Positions 1 to 9,360 are shown, counted from the stretch's first letter. The stretch: 64,000 bases of DNA from Oceanospirillaceae bacterium (GCA_013215505.1 JABSQZ010000017.1:1-64000); one strand, 5' to 3'. Program-made: numbers and translations. The notes: generated from the sequence alone by a model not told the origin.

Positions 1-77
1 TAGCGAGTAGCGAGTAGCGAGTAGCGAGTAGCGAGTAGCGAGTAGCGAGTAGCGAGTAGCGAGTAGCGAGTAGCGAG
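1..77. repeat. Heptamer tandem array, 11 perfect units
   Basis: Eleven uninterrupted copies of the 7-bp unit TAGCGAG. The array is cut by the window start, so it may be longer. It ends 15 bp downstream of the stop codon of the broken four-helix-bundle gene on the minus strand. The unit is a member of the degenerate AGTNNNN heptamer family found at seven other loci in this window. There are no spacers, so it is not a CRISPR. Confidence 0.97.
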
Positions 78-92
78 GGGGATGTTAGGGGA

Positions 93-463
93 TCAGGTTT
101 TCTTATCTACTATTTTTGGTGGTTTTAAGGAATTTATTAGGCCTTGTAGCATTCTGGATAGTTCTTTGGCTTCCTGGACCCATTTATTACCAGTTTCTGT
201 GTCTATATAATTTATTTTCATGCCGATATAAATCTGGGTTCTGAGCTCGGCGCATGAGCCTTTGAGTAGTATAGAAAATGGATGTTATCTTTATTTGTTG
301 ATCTGTCATTTCCCTCGGCTATGTTTGAAGGGATTGATAAACTTGAACGGGTTATCTGATCTTTAAATCCGTAGTCATTATTTTTTGCAAAATATTTATA
401 AACCTCCACGGATAACTGCAAAGAACGACGCCAAACTTGCAATTTTTCAAATCCAACACCCAT
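93..463 (-). pseudogene. Four-helix-bundle (23S rRNA IVS-type / S23) protein, frameshifted
   Basis: The reading frame from the ATG at 463 gives FEKLQVWRRSLQLSVEVYK and SSLSIPSNIAEG, the hallmark segments of the S23/IVS four-helix-bundle family, a relative of the Avd proteins of diversity-generating retroelements. After residues FLYYSK the frame fails. One missing base in the short A run near position 257-259 would restore it. The downstream frame then reads GSCAELRTQIYIGMKINY and continues for about 55 residues to a TGA at 93-95. The restored product is about 123 residues, which is normal for the family. Either a recent single-base loss inactivated it or the base call is wrong. It is not inside a 23S gene here. 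The molecular role of the family is unclear; it is thought to bind nucleic acid or a partner enzyme. The neighbouring heptamer array starts 15 bp beyond the stop. Confidence 0.85.
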
Positions 464-575
464 ATTACCTCCCCCGATAAGCCAAGCGAGTATCCCCCCT
501 TACCGCCTCCAAAACCTCTCATTTAAATCATGGCAGTTATAATAATATGAGAATTCTAAAATATTTTATCTTTTA

Positions 576-603
576 ACTGACGACTCGTTACTTGCGACTA
601 ATT
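576..603. repeat. Degenerate heptamer repeat (four units)
   Basis: Four consecutive 7-mers that all start with ACT (ACTGACG, ACTCGTT, ACTTGCG, ACTAATT), in register with the heptamer family seen elsewhere. The last unit touches the stop codon of the small minus-strand ORF at 602-781, repeating the pattern of arrays placed immediately 3' of genes. Confidence 0.7.
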
Positions 604-781
604 ACGTTTTAAATTTCCAGCGCACTTTATTTCCTTCTTTACCCAATAGAAAGATTGAGTAATCAAAAAAAGTGTCCGAATGAGCCAGCCTAAAATTTGT
701 TTTCGCTTGCGAATGTAATGACAGGACATACAATGCAATTAAAAGTAATGCACAACACGCTGATTTTGTTGTTTTCTCCAT
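602..781 (-). CDS. Possible small secreted protein, 59 aa
   Basis: An ATG-initiated frame of 59 codons. It has a basic start (MEKTTK), then a hydrophobic run (residues 7-22, ACCALLLIALYVLSL) and a possible signal-peptidase site after HSQA. That would leave a mature peptide of about 33 residues ending in KVRWKFKT. I recognise no family. The ribosome-binding site is weak (GGGAA about 14 bp upstream). A TTGACA hexamer lies about 130 bp upstream on the same strand, but I see no good -10. The stop overlaps the start of a heptamer repeat. The signal-peptide-like organisation is the main support; it could be a chance frame in AT-rich DNA. Confidence 0.35.
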   Translation of the reverse strand: MEKTTKSACCALLLIALYVLSLHSQAKTNFRLAHSDTFFDYSIFLLGKEGNKVRWKFKT

Positions 782-1190
782 TTTTTGTCTATATTCCCAT
801 CAAGATACAAATCTTTTATTTTTAACCATATTATCAAATTAATATTCGCATAGACCATATCCACACTACAGAAAACAAGAATTAGCTAACGTAAAACTCT
901 TAATTAATTGTCAAGCTTTGGCCTAAGAGACTCTCTTTTAGATGAAATTTAGCAAGTACTTATAATTTTTTTAGAAGGCAAAAATTATTGTTGCCTAATT
1001 ATTCCCAAAGTACGTTGTCGCATTTCTCCATCCATAGATTACTATAAAGTAAGTGCAAGCTATCCTAGGCAATAAAATACTTTTGACTATAACAGTTTGA
1101 TATATTGCAAGGAAAAACCGATCTCATAACAACCTTTGGATTTGTGCCATGCCAGGGCCAGCGATACTCGCTATCCTATTCTCTATCGGC
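782..1190. other. AT-rich intergenic DNA
   Basis: About 400 bp between the small ORF and the 3' end of the ankyrin gene. I see no supported coding frame, RNA gene or strong terminator. Base composition is distinctly AT-rich compared with the metabolic genes downstream. Confidence 0.5.
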
Positions 1191-3494
1191 CTAATTGACT
1201 GCAATAGCTACAATGATCTCATTGAAGTTTTTAACCAAGCCCTTCGACTGTTGATGCAAGATCGTGCAGGTTTTTACTGTGTTTTTTCCGCATTTGTAGG
1301 TATTTCTGGATTTTCTGTCAACACTAGATATTGCATGAATGGTGGCAATATCACGATCATAACGTTCTAATCCGCGTCCGCAGTAGACTAATACACCATT
1401 TTTGAATTTTTCTGGATTACGCAGTTTATGTGATGAAAATTTTCGGTTTCTATTGAGCTTAGTATTACCACAACCAACCATACTAAGTGCGGCACCAATC
1501 GTAGGTTGGTCCGAAATGGTCAAATGCTGGATAGGTCCGTCACAGCCCCAAGCTCCTCTGCTGTTAGTCTGATAGCAGTAGGCCACTGCTTCTACCCTTA
1601 TAAGATCAATTTTTGATCTGTTATTTTTCTTTGTTGCATTCGAACTGAGCCTACTAATGTCAGCTTTTTGCTGGTTAGCAGTTGATGCGAGCTGGTTTGT
1701 TTGCTGTACGTTCCTTTGTGCCTCAATATATTTGGCCTGTTTTGTGGCCATTTCCTGTTGCTGCTGCTGTTGTTGGGCATGCACTTTTTTTTGTTCGTTT
1801 AAGATATTCTGTTGCTGATTTTTTATTTCTAATCGAGTTTGAAATAACTCGCGAAGCACCGGATCGCTAATTGCATTACCGCCTTCTGATAAAGCCTTAA
1901 ATCGATTAGTCAGATTATCGCCATTACCATTTTCAACCCATATATCGTTAGCGGCATTTATTGCAATATCCATACCGGCTTCAACCGGAATATTCGATCC
2001 AGATATTACCGCGCCGATTGCTACGCTGGCAAAAATTTTGCCAAATGAGCCACTATCCCCAGAGGAAGCACTCTTCCCACCATAGTTAGCTATCAGTGAT
2101 TTGATCTGTTCAAAACCTAATGCGTCGGCGATATCTAACGATGATTCACTAGAGTAATCCGGGTCTCTCAGATTGGGATTAGCGCCGGATTTTAGTAAGC
2201 GTTCTACCACTTGGTAATGGCCTTTCCAGGCTGCCTGAAAGACTGGCGTGGTACGAAATTGATTATATGCCATTACATTTGGATTAGCGCCCAACTTCAA
2301 TAGTTGATCTACTTGCGAATAATTTCCATTATTTGCCGCTAAATACAATGGTATATATTTATTTTCACTGGTCTCCTGTAGGTTAACATTCGCGCCGGCT
2401 GTTACCAGCAACTTAACCATATAGGCATTACCAACCGTATACTGGGATGCAAGATGTAGCGGTGTTTTACCTGCGAGACTATAAACATTTGGTTTTGCCC
2501 CCGCAGCAAGTAATAAGCGTATAACTTCGATATTACCCTTTGCAATTGCTTCGTGTAATGCGGTCCTCTGCTTTGAGGTGACTTTGGCGTGAATATCAGC
2601 CCCAGATGCAAGCAATAGTTTAACCATAGGCAGATCATTAATTGCTCTAAACAGTGGTGTTACTCCGTATTTATTTGCAATATTACTGTCTGCGCCCGCT
2701 GCCAATAATTGCTTAACCGCAGTCTGATTATGATCCTTAATCGCTTTAAGAAGTGCCGTCTCATTATTGGCGCCATTCAGCGTATTTACCTTTGCGCCAG
2801 CTGCCAACAGTAACTTGAGTATTTCAGGCTGACGTTTGGTTATTGCCACATAAAGGGGAGATAAGTTTGAGGACGTTTGAGTATCAGGATTTGCTCCTGC
2901 CGCTAGTAATGCCTCGATGCCTGATTTTGATAGTGTCTGAATCAAGGCTGGGGATTGGCCATTTTTGTCATTCGGCAGCGCCCCAGCTTTCAGTAATACC
3001 AGAAGCATCGCTGAGGACTCTTGCCCTGCTGCTAAGGTTAACAAGCTGACAGAATTAGGAAATTTCAGATTGGGATTAACCCCAGAATCGAGTAAATAGG
3101 TTACTGTGTCAATTTGATTCTGCTTGACCGCATAAACGATTGCGTTACCTGGTTTGGCTCCTGCTTGAAGTAGCTCTTTAACGATAGCAAAATGGCCATT
3201 TTCAGCGGCAACGTCAATTGCTGTTTCTTTGGTTTGTCCGTTTGTCTTATTGATATTGGCACCGGCATCTAGCAGCAGTGAAATGACCTTTTCATGTCCC
3301 ATACTGGCAGCCCAATAGAGCGCCGTATTGTTAAGGCTATCTTTTTCATCCACCAGCTGACCCTTTATTAAAAATTCAGATACGGCTGGCGCATCTCCAG
3401 CTCTTGCTGCAATTGTATATTCTGAAAGGGTTGCACAACCTGTTATAAAATACAGTACACAAGCTATAAAAATACTTATCCTTTTTATTCTCAT
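1191..3494 (-). CDS. Ankyrin-repeat lipoprotein with Cys-rich C-terminal domain
   Basis: 767 residues. A lipoprotein signal (MRIKRISIFIACVLYFITGC) puts the lipidated cysteine at residue 20, so the protein should be anchored in the envelope. Residues about 25-475 are a solenoid of roughly a dozen ankyrin repeats; typical repeat ends are LLLAAGAKPN and LLLASGADIH. Next come a Gly/Ser-rich stretch and a possible hydrophobic segment (about 490-515). A Gln-rich coiled coil (about 565-630, with a run of seven Gln) follows, then a terminal domain (about 640-767) with six or seven cysteines (YCYQ, WGCDG, VGCGN, VYCGRG, YKCG, KTCT). Disulfides in the periplasm are plausible for this last part, which I do not recognise. 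The gene is monocistronic and sits in AT-rich accessory DNA. Ankyrin repeats imply protein binding; no partner can be named. Confidence 0.85.
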   Translation of the reverse strand: MRIKRISIFIACVLYFITGCATLSEYTIAARAGDAPAVSEFLIKGQLVDEKDSLNNTALYWAASMGHEKVISLLLDAGANINKTNGQTKETAIDVAAENGHFAIVKELLQAGAKPGNAIVYAVKQNQIDTVTYLLDSGVNPNLKFPNSVSLLTLAAGQESSAMLLVLLKAGALPNDKNGQSPALIQTLSKSGIEALLAAGANPDTQTSSNLSPLYVAITKRQPEILKLLLAAGAKVNTLNGANNETALLKAIKDHNQTAVKQLLAAGADSNIANKYGVTPLFRAINDLPMVKLLLASGADIHAKVTSKQRTALHEAIAKGNIEVIRLLLAAGAKPNVYSLAGKTPLHLASQYTVGNAYMVKLLVTAGANVNLQETSENKYIPLYLAANNGNYSQVDQLLKLGANPNVMAYNQFRTTPVFQAAWKGHYQVVERLLKSGANPNLRDPDYSSESSLDIADALGFEQIKSLIANYGGKSASSGDSGSFGKIFASVAIGAVISGSNIPVEAGMDIAINAANDIWVENGNGDNLTNRFKALSEGGNAISDPVLRELFQTRLEIKNQQQNILNEQKKVHAQQQQQQQEMATKQAKYIEAQRNVQQTNQLASTANQQKADISRLSSNATKKNNRSKIDLIRVEAVAYCYQTNSRGAWGCDGPIQHLTISDQPTIGAALSMVGCGNTKLNRNRKFSSHKLRNPEKFKNGVLVYCGRGLERYDRDIATIHAISSVDRKSRNTYKCGKNTVKTCTILHQQSKGLVKNFNEIIVAIAVN

Positions 3495-4330
3495 TTGCTT
3501 ATCCCTTCAAACTTTACTTTATTTTTATATTAAATGCGTTTGCCTACTATTAATTTTACTCGTAGGACTGACCAGTGATATGACCTGTCAAATGTACAGG
3601 CAACTCAATTCTGCATTTTTCTAATTACAACATAAACATCCAGTGTACATAAATCAATCATATATCAATCATAAATGAGCTTTATTTCGATTGATATAAA
3701 CTTCCAACTAATCAACAACATCATTGAGGTTCCCATCATTAGTTTTATATTATTTAAAATACCGCTTCCCCTAAGGTTTCGCTGTATTCGCGGGTCTGGC
3801 TATAAGTTTTTCGTGCATTGATTTGAAAACTCTTTGATGGAATCACTTAGAAACATAGTTGTTAGAATGTCATCAGTAACGCATCCAACAAACTACCACC
3901 AAACGCTTGCTTAGCTGAATACTGTTCAGCTTCTAGAAGAAAATAGACTTAAAGATTGTATGAGTTTAGTACCCAAAATGCACTTTCAGCCACTCAATTC
4001 ACCTACCAGCAAAGTCGTAGACTTGGATCGTATAAACTTGGAGGAAGGAGGAGCTGCGACTAGTTTTCCTTCGTAATATGTATAATTAAATTTATTTGGA
4101 ACTTTATACCAAAAGATACGAGGGATAAAATTCAATTTATGCGTAAGGCTGGATTAATAAAAGTTTTGGCAAAGAAGTTGAATATCTACAATCAACAAAA
4201 AAACTTAAAATACCTTGAGCGGAAGGACCGTTCATTGCCACAATACAATCTGTTTTATATAAATACACTTAGCTTGATCTAGCCCAAGCCTATGTTTTAT
4301 CTCACGCCCCACTACTTTTTTTGTCTTTTA
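3495..4330. other. Long intergenic region, possibly decayed DNA
   Basis: About 830 bp with no convincing gene. An open stretch on the plus strand (about 3914-4076, ATG at 3960) would encode a 38-residue peptide with no recognised homology. A minus-strand stretch near 4140-4260 reads TDCIVAMNGPSAQGI before and after stops. Both could be remnants of decayed genes. I see no terminal inverted repeats or transposase motifs. Confidence 0.4.
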
Positions 4331-4354
4331 ACTCGCTACTCACTACTCACTACT
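4331..4354. repeat. Heptamer repeat, three units plus ACT
   Basis: ACTCGCT-ACTCACT-ACTCACT-ACT, the complementary-strand form of the AGTNNNN family, lying just beyond the aceF terminator. Only the right arm of the element is present here. Confidence 0.85.
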
Positions 4355-4369
4355 TTTTCAATTTCATGA

Positions 4370-4401
4370 GCGCAAAAAAAAAGAGCGCCCAAGGCGCTCT
4401 T
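4370..4401 (-). terminator. Rho-independent terminator of aceEF
   Basis: A 9-bp perfect stem (AAGAGCGCC/GGCGCTCTT, arms 4381-4389 and 4393-4401) with a 3-nt loop. Read on the minus strand it is followed by an uninterrupted run of T. It lies 24 bp beyond the aceF stop codon. Confidence 0.93.
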
Positions 4402-4424
4402 TATCAATCCAGATCAACCGTCCG

Positions 4425-6374
4425 CTAGAGTACCAGTTTGCGTATATCACTAAGCACTGCATTCAGATACGTCATAAACCGTCCGCCGTCGCCGCCGTTG
4501 ATGGCGCGGTGATCGTAGGAAAGGCATAGAGGGAGCATCTTGCGAGGCTCAAACTCTTTACCGTTCCAGCGGGGTTTGATGTCCGCTTTTGAGATACCTA
4601 AGATAGCGACTTCTGGGGTGTTCACTATCGGGGTGAAACCGGTGCCGCCGATGCCGCCTAAGCTGGAGATAGTAAAGCAGGCTCCCTGCATCTCGTTTGG
4701 CTTAAGTTTGCGATCTTTGGCTTTGCCCGCCAGTTCAACGGCTTCGTTGGCCAGTTCGTAGATGCTCTTTTTATCGGCATCTTTGATTACGGGTACCATC
4801 AGGCCGTGTGGGGTATCTACGGCAAAACCTATGTTGATGTATTTCTTTAGCACTAAGTGCTGACCATCAGCGTGTAGCGATGCGTTAAAGCGTGGGTGTA
4901 CCGCCAACGCTTTTGCCACTGCTTTAATGATGAAAGGCATTGGCGTTAATCTAACACCTGACTTAGCCGCTTCCTCTTTCATATCCTTGCGGAATGCTTC
5001 CAGATCGGTAATGTCTGCTTCATCAAACTGGGTTACATGTGGCACGTTCAACCAGGCGCGCGACATGTTATCGCGGGTCAGTCTGGCGATCTTGCTGAGT
5101 TTCTGCAGTTCAATTTCACCAAACTGGCTGAAATCGATTTCCGGTACCTGCGGAATACCTGATCCAGAAGCAACAGTGCCTTTACTTGCTGCAGGGCTTG
5201 CCGTTTTCTTAAGCGCCGCTTTAACCCAAGCCTGCATATCTTCTTTTAAGATACGGCCTCGGTTGCCGGTGCCTTTAACTAAAGTCAGATCGACACCAAA
5301 TTCACGGGCTAAAATACGCACCGCCGGGCCAGCATACAAGGTTGACTGGTTTTTCTTCGCCAGATCAACTGCTGCAGGCGCACTGGCCGCCGCTACTGGA
5401 GCTGAAGCAGTACTTGCTGCGGGAGCAGGTACTGGCGCCGCCACAGGAGCTACTGGTGCGGGTGCTGAACCTACTACTTCAAGGGTCAGTATTACATCGC
5501 CCTCGTTGCAGGTAACACCTTCTTGCATAGCGATGGCTGTCACTACACCGGCTTTAGGTGAAGGTACTTCCATCGCCGCTTTGTCGGTTTCAACCGAGAT
5601 CAGGCTGTCGCCTTCAGCGACAGTATCGCCCAAGGCAACCATCACTTCGATAACGTCTACGTCAGTGGCGCCACTGAGATCCGGAACTTTAATCTCTTCT
5701 TTGCCACCGCTAACGGCTGGCGCTGCAACTGGTGCTGGAGCAGGCGTTGCTGCCACAGGGGCTGCAACTACTGCAGCTGCTACTGGTGCTGTCGCTTCGC
5801 CGGCAACTTGCAGGCTTAGAATTACATCGCCAACGTTGCAGACGCTGCCTTCTTGCATGGCAATGGCTGTTACTACACCGGCTTTAGGGGATGGTACTTC
5901 CATCGCCGCTTTGTCGGTTTCAACTGAGATTAAGCTATCGCCTTCAGCGACTGTATCGCCCACTGCGACCATCACTTCGATAACATCAACATCGGCTGCA
6001 CCGCTTAAATCGGGTACTTTAATCTCTTCAATAGCGCCGCTAGCTGCAACAGATGCTGCTGCCACAGGAGCTGCTTGTGGCGCCGCTGCAACAGCTGCTT
6101 GTTCGGGCTCAGCTGTTACTTCTGCCGGGGCTGTCGCTGCGGTGCTCAGCGTTAAGATGGCATCGCCTTCATTACACACGGCGCCTTCTTGCATGATGAT
6201 TTCGACGACAGTACCGCCTTGTGGTGCCGGTACTTCCATCGCCGCTTTGTCGGTTTCCACAGAGATGATGCTATCGCCTTCCGCGATCACATCACCCGCT
6301 TTTACCAATACTTCAATAACGTCGACATCGGCTGCGCCGCTTAAATCTGGAACTGAAATTGTGATTGTAGTCAC
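4425..6374 (-). CDS. aceF: Pyruvate dehydrogenase E2, dihydrolipoamide acetyltransferase
   Basis: The E2 core of the pyruvate dehydrogenase complex: it takes the acetyl group from E1 on swinging lipoyl arms and transfers it to CoA. 649 residues. There are three N-terminal lipoyl domains with the [10 protein letters not shown] lipoylation motif, the target lysines being K43, K155 and K265, joined by Ala/Pro-rich linkers. A peripheral-subunit-binding domain follows (about 345-385, [17 protein letters not shown]). The acetyltransferase domain (about 420-649) has the catalytic [10 protein letters not shown] motif (His622). Lipoyl domains 2 and 3 are almost identical over 110 residues, a recent internal duplication. 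The gene follows aceE by 74 bp in the same transcript and ends at a strong terminator. No lpd gene follows, so E3 is encoded elsewhere. Confidence 0.97.
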   Translation of the reverse strand: MTTITISVPDLSGAADVDVIEVLVKAGDVIAEGDSIISVETDKAAMEVPAPQGGTVVEIIMQEGAVCNEGDAILTLSTAATAPAEVTAEPEQAAVAAAPQAAPVAAASVAASGAIEEIKVPDLSGAADVDVIEVMVAVGDTVAEGDSLISVETDKAAMEVPSPKAGVVTAIAMQEGSVCNVGDVILSLQVAGEATAPVAAAVVAAPVAATPAPAPVAAPAVSGGKEEIKVPDLSGATDVDVIEVMVALGDTVAEGDSLISVETDKAAMEVPSPKAGVVTAIAMQEGVTCNEGDVILTLEVVGSAPAPVAPVAAPVPAPAASTASAPVAAASAPAAVDLAKKNQSTLYAGPAVRILAREFGVDLTLVKGTGNRGRILKEDMQAWVKAALKKTASPAASKGTVASGSGIPQVPEIDFSQFGEIELQKLSKIARLTRDNMSRAWLNVPHVTQFDEADITDLEAFRKDMKEEAAKSGVRLTPMPFIIKAVAKALAVHPRFNASLHADGQHLVLKKYINIGFAVDTPHGLMVPVIKDADKKSIYELANEAVELAGKAKDRKLKPNEMQGACFTISSLGGIGGTGFTPIVNTPEVAILGISKADIKPRWNGKEFEPRKMLPLCLSYDHRAINGGDGGRFMTYLNAVLSDIRKLVL

Positions 6375-6402
6375 TACTTATTTCCTCATTTCTTTCATTA
6401 AT

Positions 6403-6431
6403 CGGCAGGGTTCGTGGTACAAACCCTGCCG
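6403..6431 (-). other. Intercistronic hairpin between aceE and aceF
   Basis: A perfect 10-bp inverted repeat, CGGCAGGGTT/AACCCTGCCG, with a 9-nt loop, in the 74-bp gap between aceE and aceF. No T run follows on the minus strand, so it is unlikely to terminate. It more likely stabilises mRNA or sets the E1:E2 ratio by processing or partial attenuation. Confidence 0.8.
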
Positions 6432-6448
6432 GTAATTACAGGTGGCTA

Positions 6449-9130
6449 TTACACCGTCCAGGGAGCAACTTTTTCTGGATCGATATTAAACTTGTGCATA
6501 GCCTTAACAACGTCAGCGCCTTTAAACTTGCCTTCTTCCTGTAGCGCGCGCAGTGCCGAGATAACGATGTAATAACGGTTAACTTCGAAGAACTCACGCA
6601 GCTTTTCACGGGTATCAGAGCGACCGAAACCGTCGGTACCTAATACTTTGTAACGCTGTGGAATGTATTCACGCAGCTGATCCGGGAACATACGCATGTA
6701 ATCGGTCGCGGCAATAACCGGCTCAACACCTGCTAAACATTCAGTCACATACGCCGTGCGTTGGGTATCTTCTGGGTGTAAAAAGTTCCAGCGTTCAACC
6801 GCTTGCGCTTCGCGGCGCAACTCGTTGATAGAAGTGGTACTCCAGACATCGGATTCAACATTGTACTCGGCACGTAAGATATCCGCCGCGGCGCGTACTT
6901 CGTTTAAGATAGTACCGCAACCGATCAGTTTCACTTTCAGCTCGCTGGCCTTACCTTCATCCAGTAAGTACATGCCTTTGATGATGCCCTCTTCAACGCC
7001 GATTGGCATATCCGGATGGCTGTAGTTCTCGTTCATGGTCGTGATGTAGTAGAAACGGTTTTCACCTTCCTTATACATACGACGAGTACCGTCCTGAATA
7101 ATCACCGCCAGCTCGTAGCCGTAGGTCGGATCGTAGGAGATACAGTTGGGAACCATCTGCGCCATCAAGTGCGAGTGCCCATCCTGATGCTGTAAACCTT
7201 CACCGTTGAGGGTGGTTCTACCGGCAGTAGCACCGATTAAGAAACCGCGCGCCTGCATATCGCCAGCTGCCCAGATAAGGTCCATGACCCGCTGGAAACC
7301 GAACATCGAGTAGAAGATGTAAAACGGCAGCATCGGGCAGTCGTTGTTGACATAAGAAGTGGCACAAGCCATCCAGGCCGACATAGCACCCGCTTCGTTG
7401 ATGCCCTCTTCTAAAATCTGGCCTTTCTTCGACTCTTTGTAATACATGATCTGGTCGGAGTCATGTGGGGTGTAGCGCTGACCGGCAGATGAGTAAATAC
7501 CCAGCTGGCGGAACATGCCTTCCATACCAAAAGTACGAGCTTCATCGGGGATGATTGGTACTATGCGCTTGCCCAGATTTTTGTCTTTCAGCAAGGTATT
7601 TAAGATACGGTTGAAACCCATCTGGCTCGACATATTACGCTTGCCGCTGCCCTTGAGACTACTGGAAAAATCTTCCAGTGGCGGGGTTTCTAATCTAGTA
7701 AAATCAGTGGCGCGAATCGGGTAAGAGCCGCCCAGAGATTTACGCCTGTCCATCATGTAGCGCATCTCTGGTGAATCCGGAGATGGGCGATAGTAAGGCA
7801 TGCCTTTTAGCTGGTCATCAGCTAAGGGGATGTTAAAGCGATCGCGGAAATCTTTAAGATCATCCATCGCCACTTTTTTCATTGAGTGGGTATCGTTTTT
7901 AGCCAGACCGGATTTGCCGGTACCGTAGCCTTTAACCGTCTGCGCCAGAATAACCGTAGGTTGTCCGGTGTGGGTCCTAGCACTCTCGTAAGCGGCGTAT
8001 ACTTTGTAAGGATCGTGACCACCACGGTTAAGTCTCATGATCTCGTCATCGCTCATGTCCTTAACCATTTCTAACAGTTCAGGATACTTGCCGAAGAAAT
8101 GCTCACGGGTGTAAGCGCCGCCGTTGGCTTTGTAGTTTTGCAACTCGCCATCACAGACTTCATCCATACGCTTTTGCAGCAGACCGTGTTTATCTTTAGC
8201 GAACAGTGGATCCCAGTGACGGCCCCACAGACACTTGATAACATTCCAGCCAGCACCGCGAAAGGCGCCTTCTAATTCTTGAACAATCTTGCCGTTACCG
8301 CGTACCGGACCGTCTAAACGCTGCAAGTTACAGTTGATAACAAAAACTAGGTTCTCTAGTTTTTCGGTACCTGCCAGCGAGATAGCACCTAGCGATTCTG
8401 GCTCATCACACTCGCCATCACCTAAGAACGCCCAGACCTTTCTGTCGCCGCGATCAATCATTTCACGGGCCGACAAATAGCGCATGATGTGCGCCTGGTA
8501 AATCGCCTGAATCGGGCCCAAGCCCATAGATACGGTTGGGAACTGCCAGAAGTCCGGCATCAACCAAGGGTGTGGGTAAGAAGGTAAGCCCTTACCGTCT
8601 ACTTCACGGCGGAAGTTATCCAGCTGGTCTTCGGTTAAACGCCCTTCCAGATAGGCACGTGCATAGATACCCGGTGAGATATGCCCCTGGAAGAACACCA
8701 TGTCGGCATTTTGACCATTGGCATTATCATTACCGCGGAAGAAGTAGTTAAAACCTACGTCATATAAGGTTGCCGATGAGGAGAAACTAGAGATATGTCC
8801 GCCCAGTCCATCATCGTTGTCGTTAGCGCGCATCACCATGGCCATCGCATTCCAGCGGATGAATGATCTGATACGACGCTCTACAAATAAATCACCGGGC
8901 ATACGTGCTTCATTAACCGGCGCTATAGTGTTGCGATAAGGTGTAGTTAAAGCAAAACTAGTGCCTACCCCTATTTCCTGAGCTCTGCGGCCCAACTGAC
9001 TAAGAATATATTCGGCGCGCTTGTCGCCACTGTTATTGGCAACAGCTTCGAGGGCTTCTAACCACTCACCTGTTTCTATTGGATCGACATCGTTAATTAA
9101 ATCGTTTTGCATATCGCTATCTACACTCAT
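6449..9130 (-). CDS. aceE: Pyruvate dehydrogenase E1, homodimeric type
   Basis: Thiamine-diphosphate-dependent decarboxylation of pyruvate and reductive acetylation of the E2 lipoyl groups. 893 residues, the normal length for the single-chain E1p of gammaproteobacteria. The ThDP/Mg binding signature GDGECDEPES lies near residues 237-246, followed by the usual Asn (VFVINCNLQRLDGP). FFQGHISPGIYA near 147-158 carries an active-site histidine. First gene of an aceE-aceF operon. No pdhR lies upstream, unlike in E. coli; the upstream region instead holds two palindromic motifs that may be operators. An alternative start at M7 is possible, but M1 is kept. Confidence 0.97.
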   Translation of the reverse strand: MSVDSDMQNDLINDVDPIETGEWLEALEAVANNSGDKRAEYILSQLGRRAQEIGVGTSFALTTPYRNTIAPVNEARMPGDLFVERRIRSFIRWNAMAMVMRANDNDDGLGGHISSFSSSATLYDVGFNYFFRGNDNANGQNADMVFFQGHISPGIYARAYLEGRLTEDQLDNFRREVDGKGLPSYPHPWLMPDFWQFPTVSMGLGPIQAIYQAHIMRYLSAREMIDRGDRKVWAFLGDGECDEPESLGAISLAGTEKLENLVFVINCNLQRLDGPVRGNGKIVQELEGAFRGAGWNVIKCLWGRHWDPLFAKDKHGLLQKRMDEVCDGELQNYKANGGAYTREHFFGKYPELLEMVKDMSDDEIMRLNRGGHDPYKVYAAYESARTHTGQPTVILAQTVKGYGTGKSGLAKNDTHSMKKVAMDDLKDFRDRFNIPLADDQLKGMPYYRPSPDSPEMRYMMDRRKSLGGSYPIRATDFTRLETPPLEDFSSSLKGSGKRNMSSQMGFNRILNTLLKDKNLGKRIVPIIPDEARTFGMEGMFRQLGIYSSAGQRYTPHDSDQIMYYKESKKGQILEEGINEAGAMSAWMACATSYVNNDCPMLPFYIFYSMFGFQRVMDLIWAAGDMQARGFLIGATAGRTTLNGEGLQHQDGHSHLMAQMVPNCISYDPTYGYELAVIIQDGTRRMYKEGENRFYYITTMNENYSHPDMPIGVEEGIIKGMYLLDEGKASELKVKLIGCGTILNEVRAAADILRAEYNVESDVWSTTSINELRREAQAVERWNFLHPEDTQRTAYVTECLAGVEPVIAATDYMRMFPDQLREYIPQRYKVLGTDGFGRSDTREKLREFFEVNRYYIVISALRALQEEGKFKGADVVKAMHKFNIDPEKVAPWTV

Positions 9131-9290
9131 CGAGCAATCATCCCATTTTTAACATAAAAAAAGCCCTTCGAAGGAAATTCAGATGCTGTGCCTTGCCACT
9201 TATTTTCACGGCTTCACCGGGAAGCAATTAAAGTAGCTACAAATTCTGAACTAAGCTCGACTGGCTTTATTAAAACTATGCAATTAAAGT

Positions 9291-9305
9291 TGTAGTAATA
9301 CTACA
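9291..9305. promoter_or_regulatory. Palindrome, candidate operator upstream of aceE
   Basis: TGTAGTAATACTACA is a perfect 7-1-7 palindrome about 160 bp upstream of the aceE start. A related imperfect copy lies 70 bp further away. The symmetry suits a dimeric repressor. The regulator is unknown; the sequence is not the TGGT-N3-ACCA core of PdhR/FadR. Confidence 0.5.
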
Positions 9306-9360
9306 TTTTACTGCCGCAAATGTCTATAAAAGCGTCCATTTTGCGGCTAAAGAAGAGAAT

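Noticed and set aside
1-77. CRISPR array
   Set aside because: The 7-bp units are directly adjacent with no spacers, and no cas genes are present.
1149-1370. Plus-strand frame at the 3' end of the ankyrin gene
   Set aside because: Antisense to the coding Cys-rich domain, with no signals of its own.
4140-4260. Possible gene remnant reading TDCIVAMNGPSAQGI
   Set aside because: Short, bounded by stops, and not assignable to any family; mentioned only in the intergenic entry.
4927-6435. Long plus-strand frame opposite aceF
   Set aside because: A 502-codon shadow of the GC-rich lipoyl repeats; low-complexity Ser/Thr/Ala sequence and no ribosome-binding site, while aceF is certain.
9155-9180. Attenuator hairpin just upstream of aceE
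   Set aside because: The CCTTCGAAGG palindrome has only a short stem next to the T run; too weak to call.
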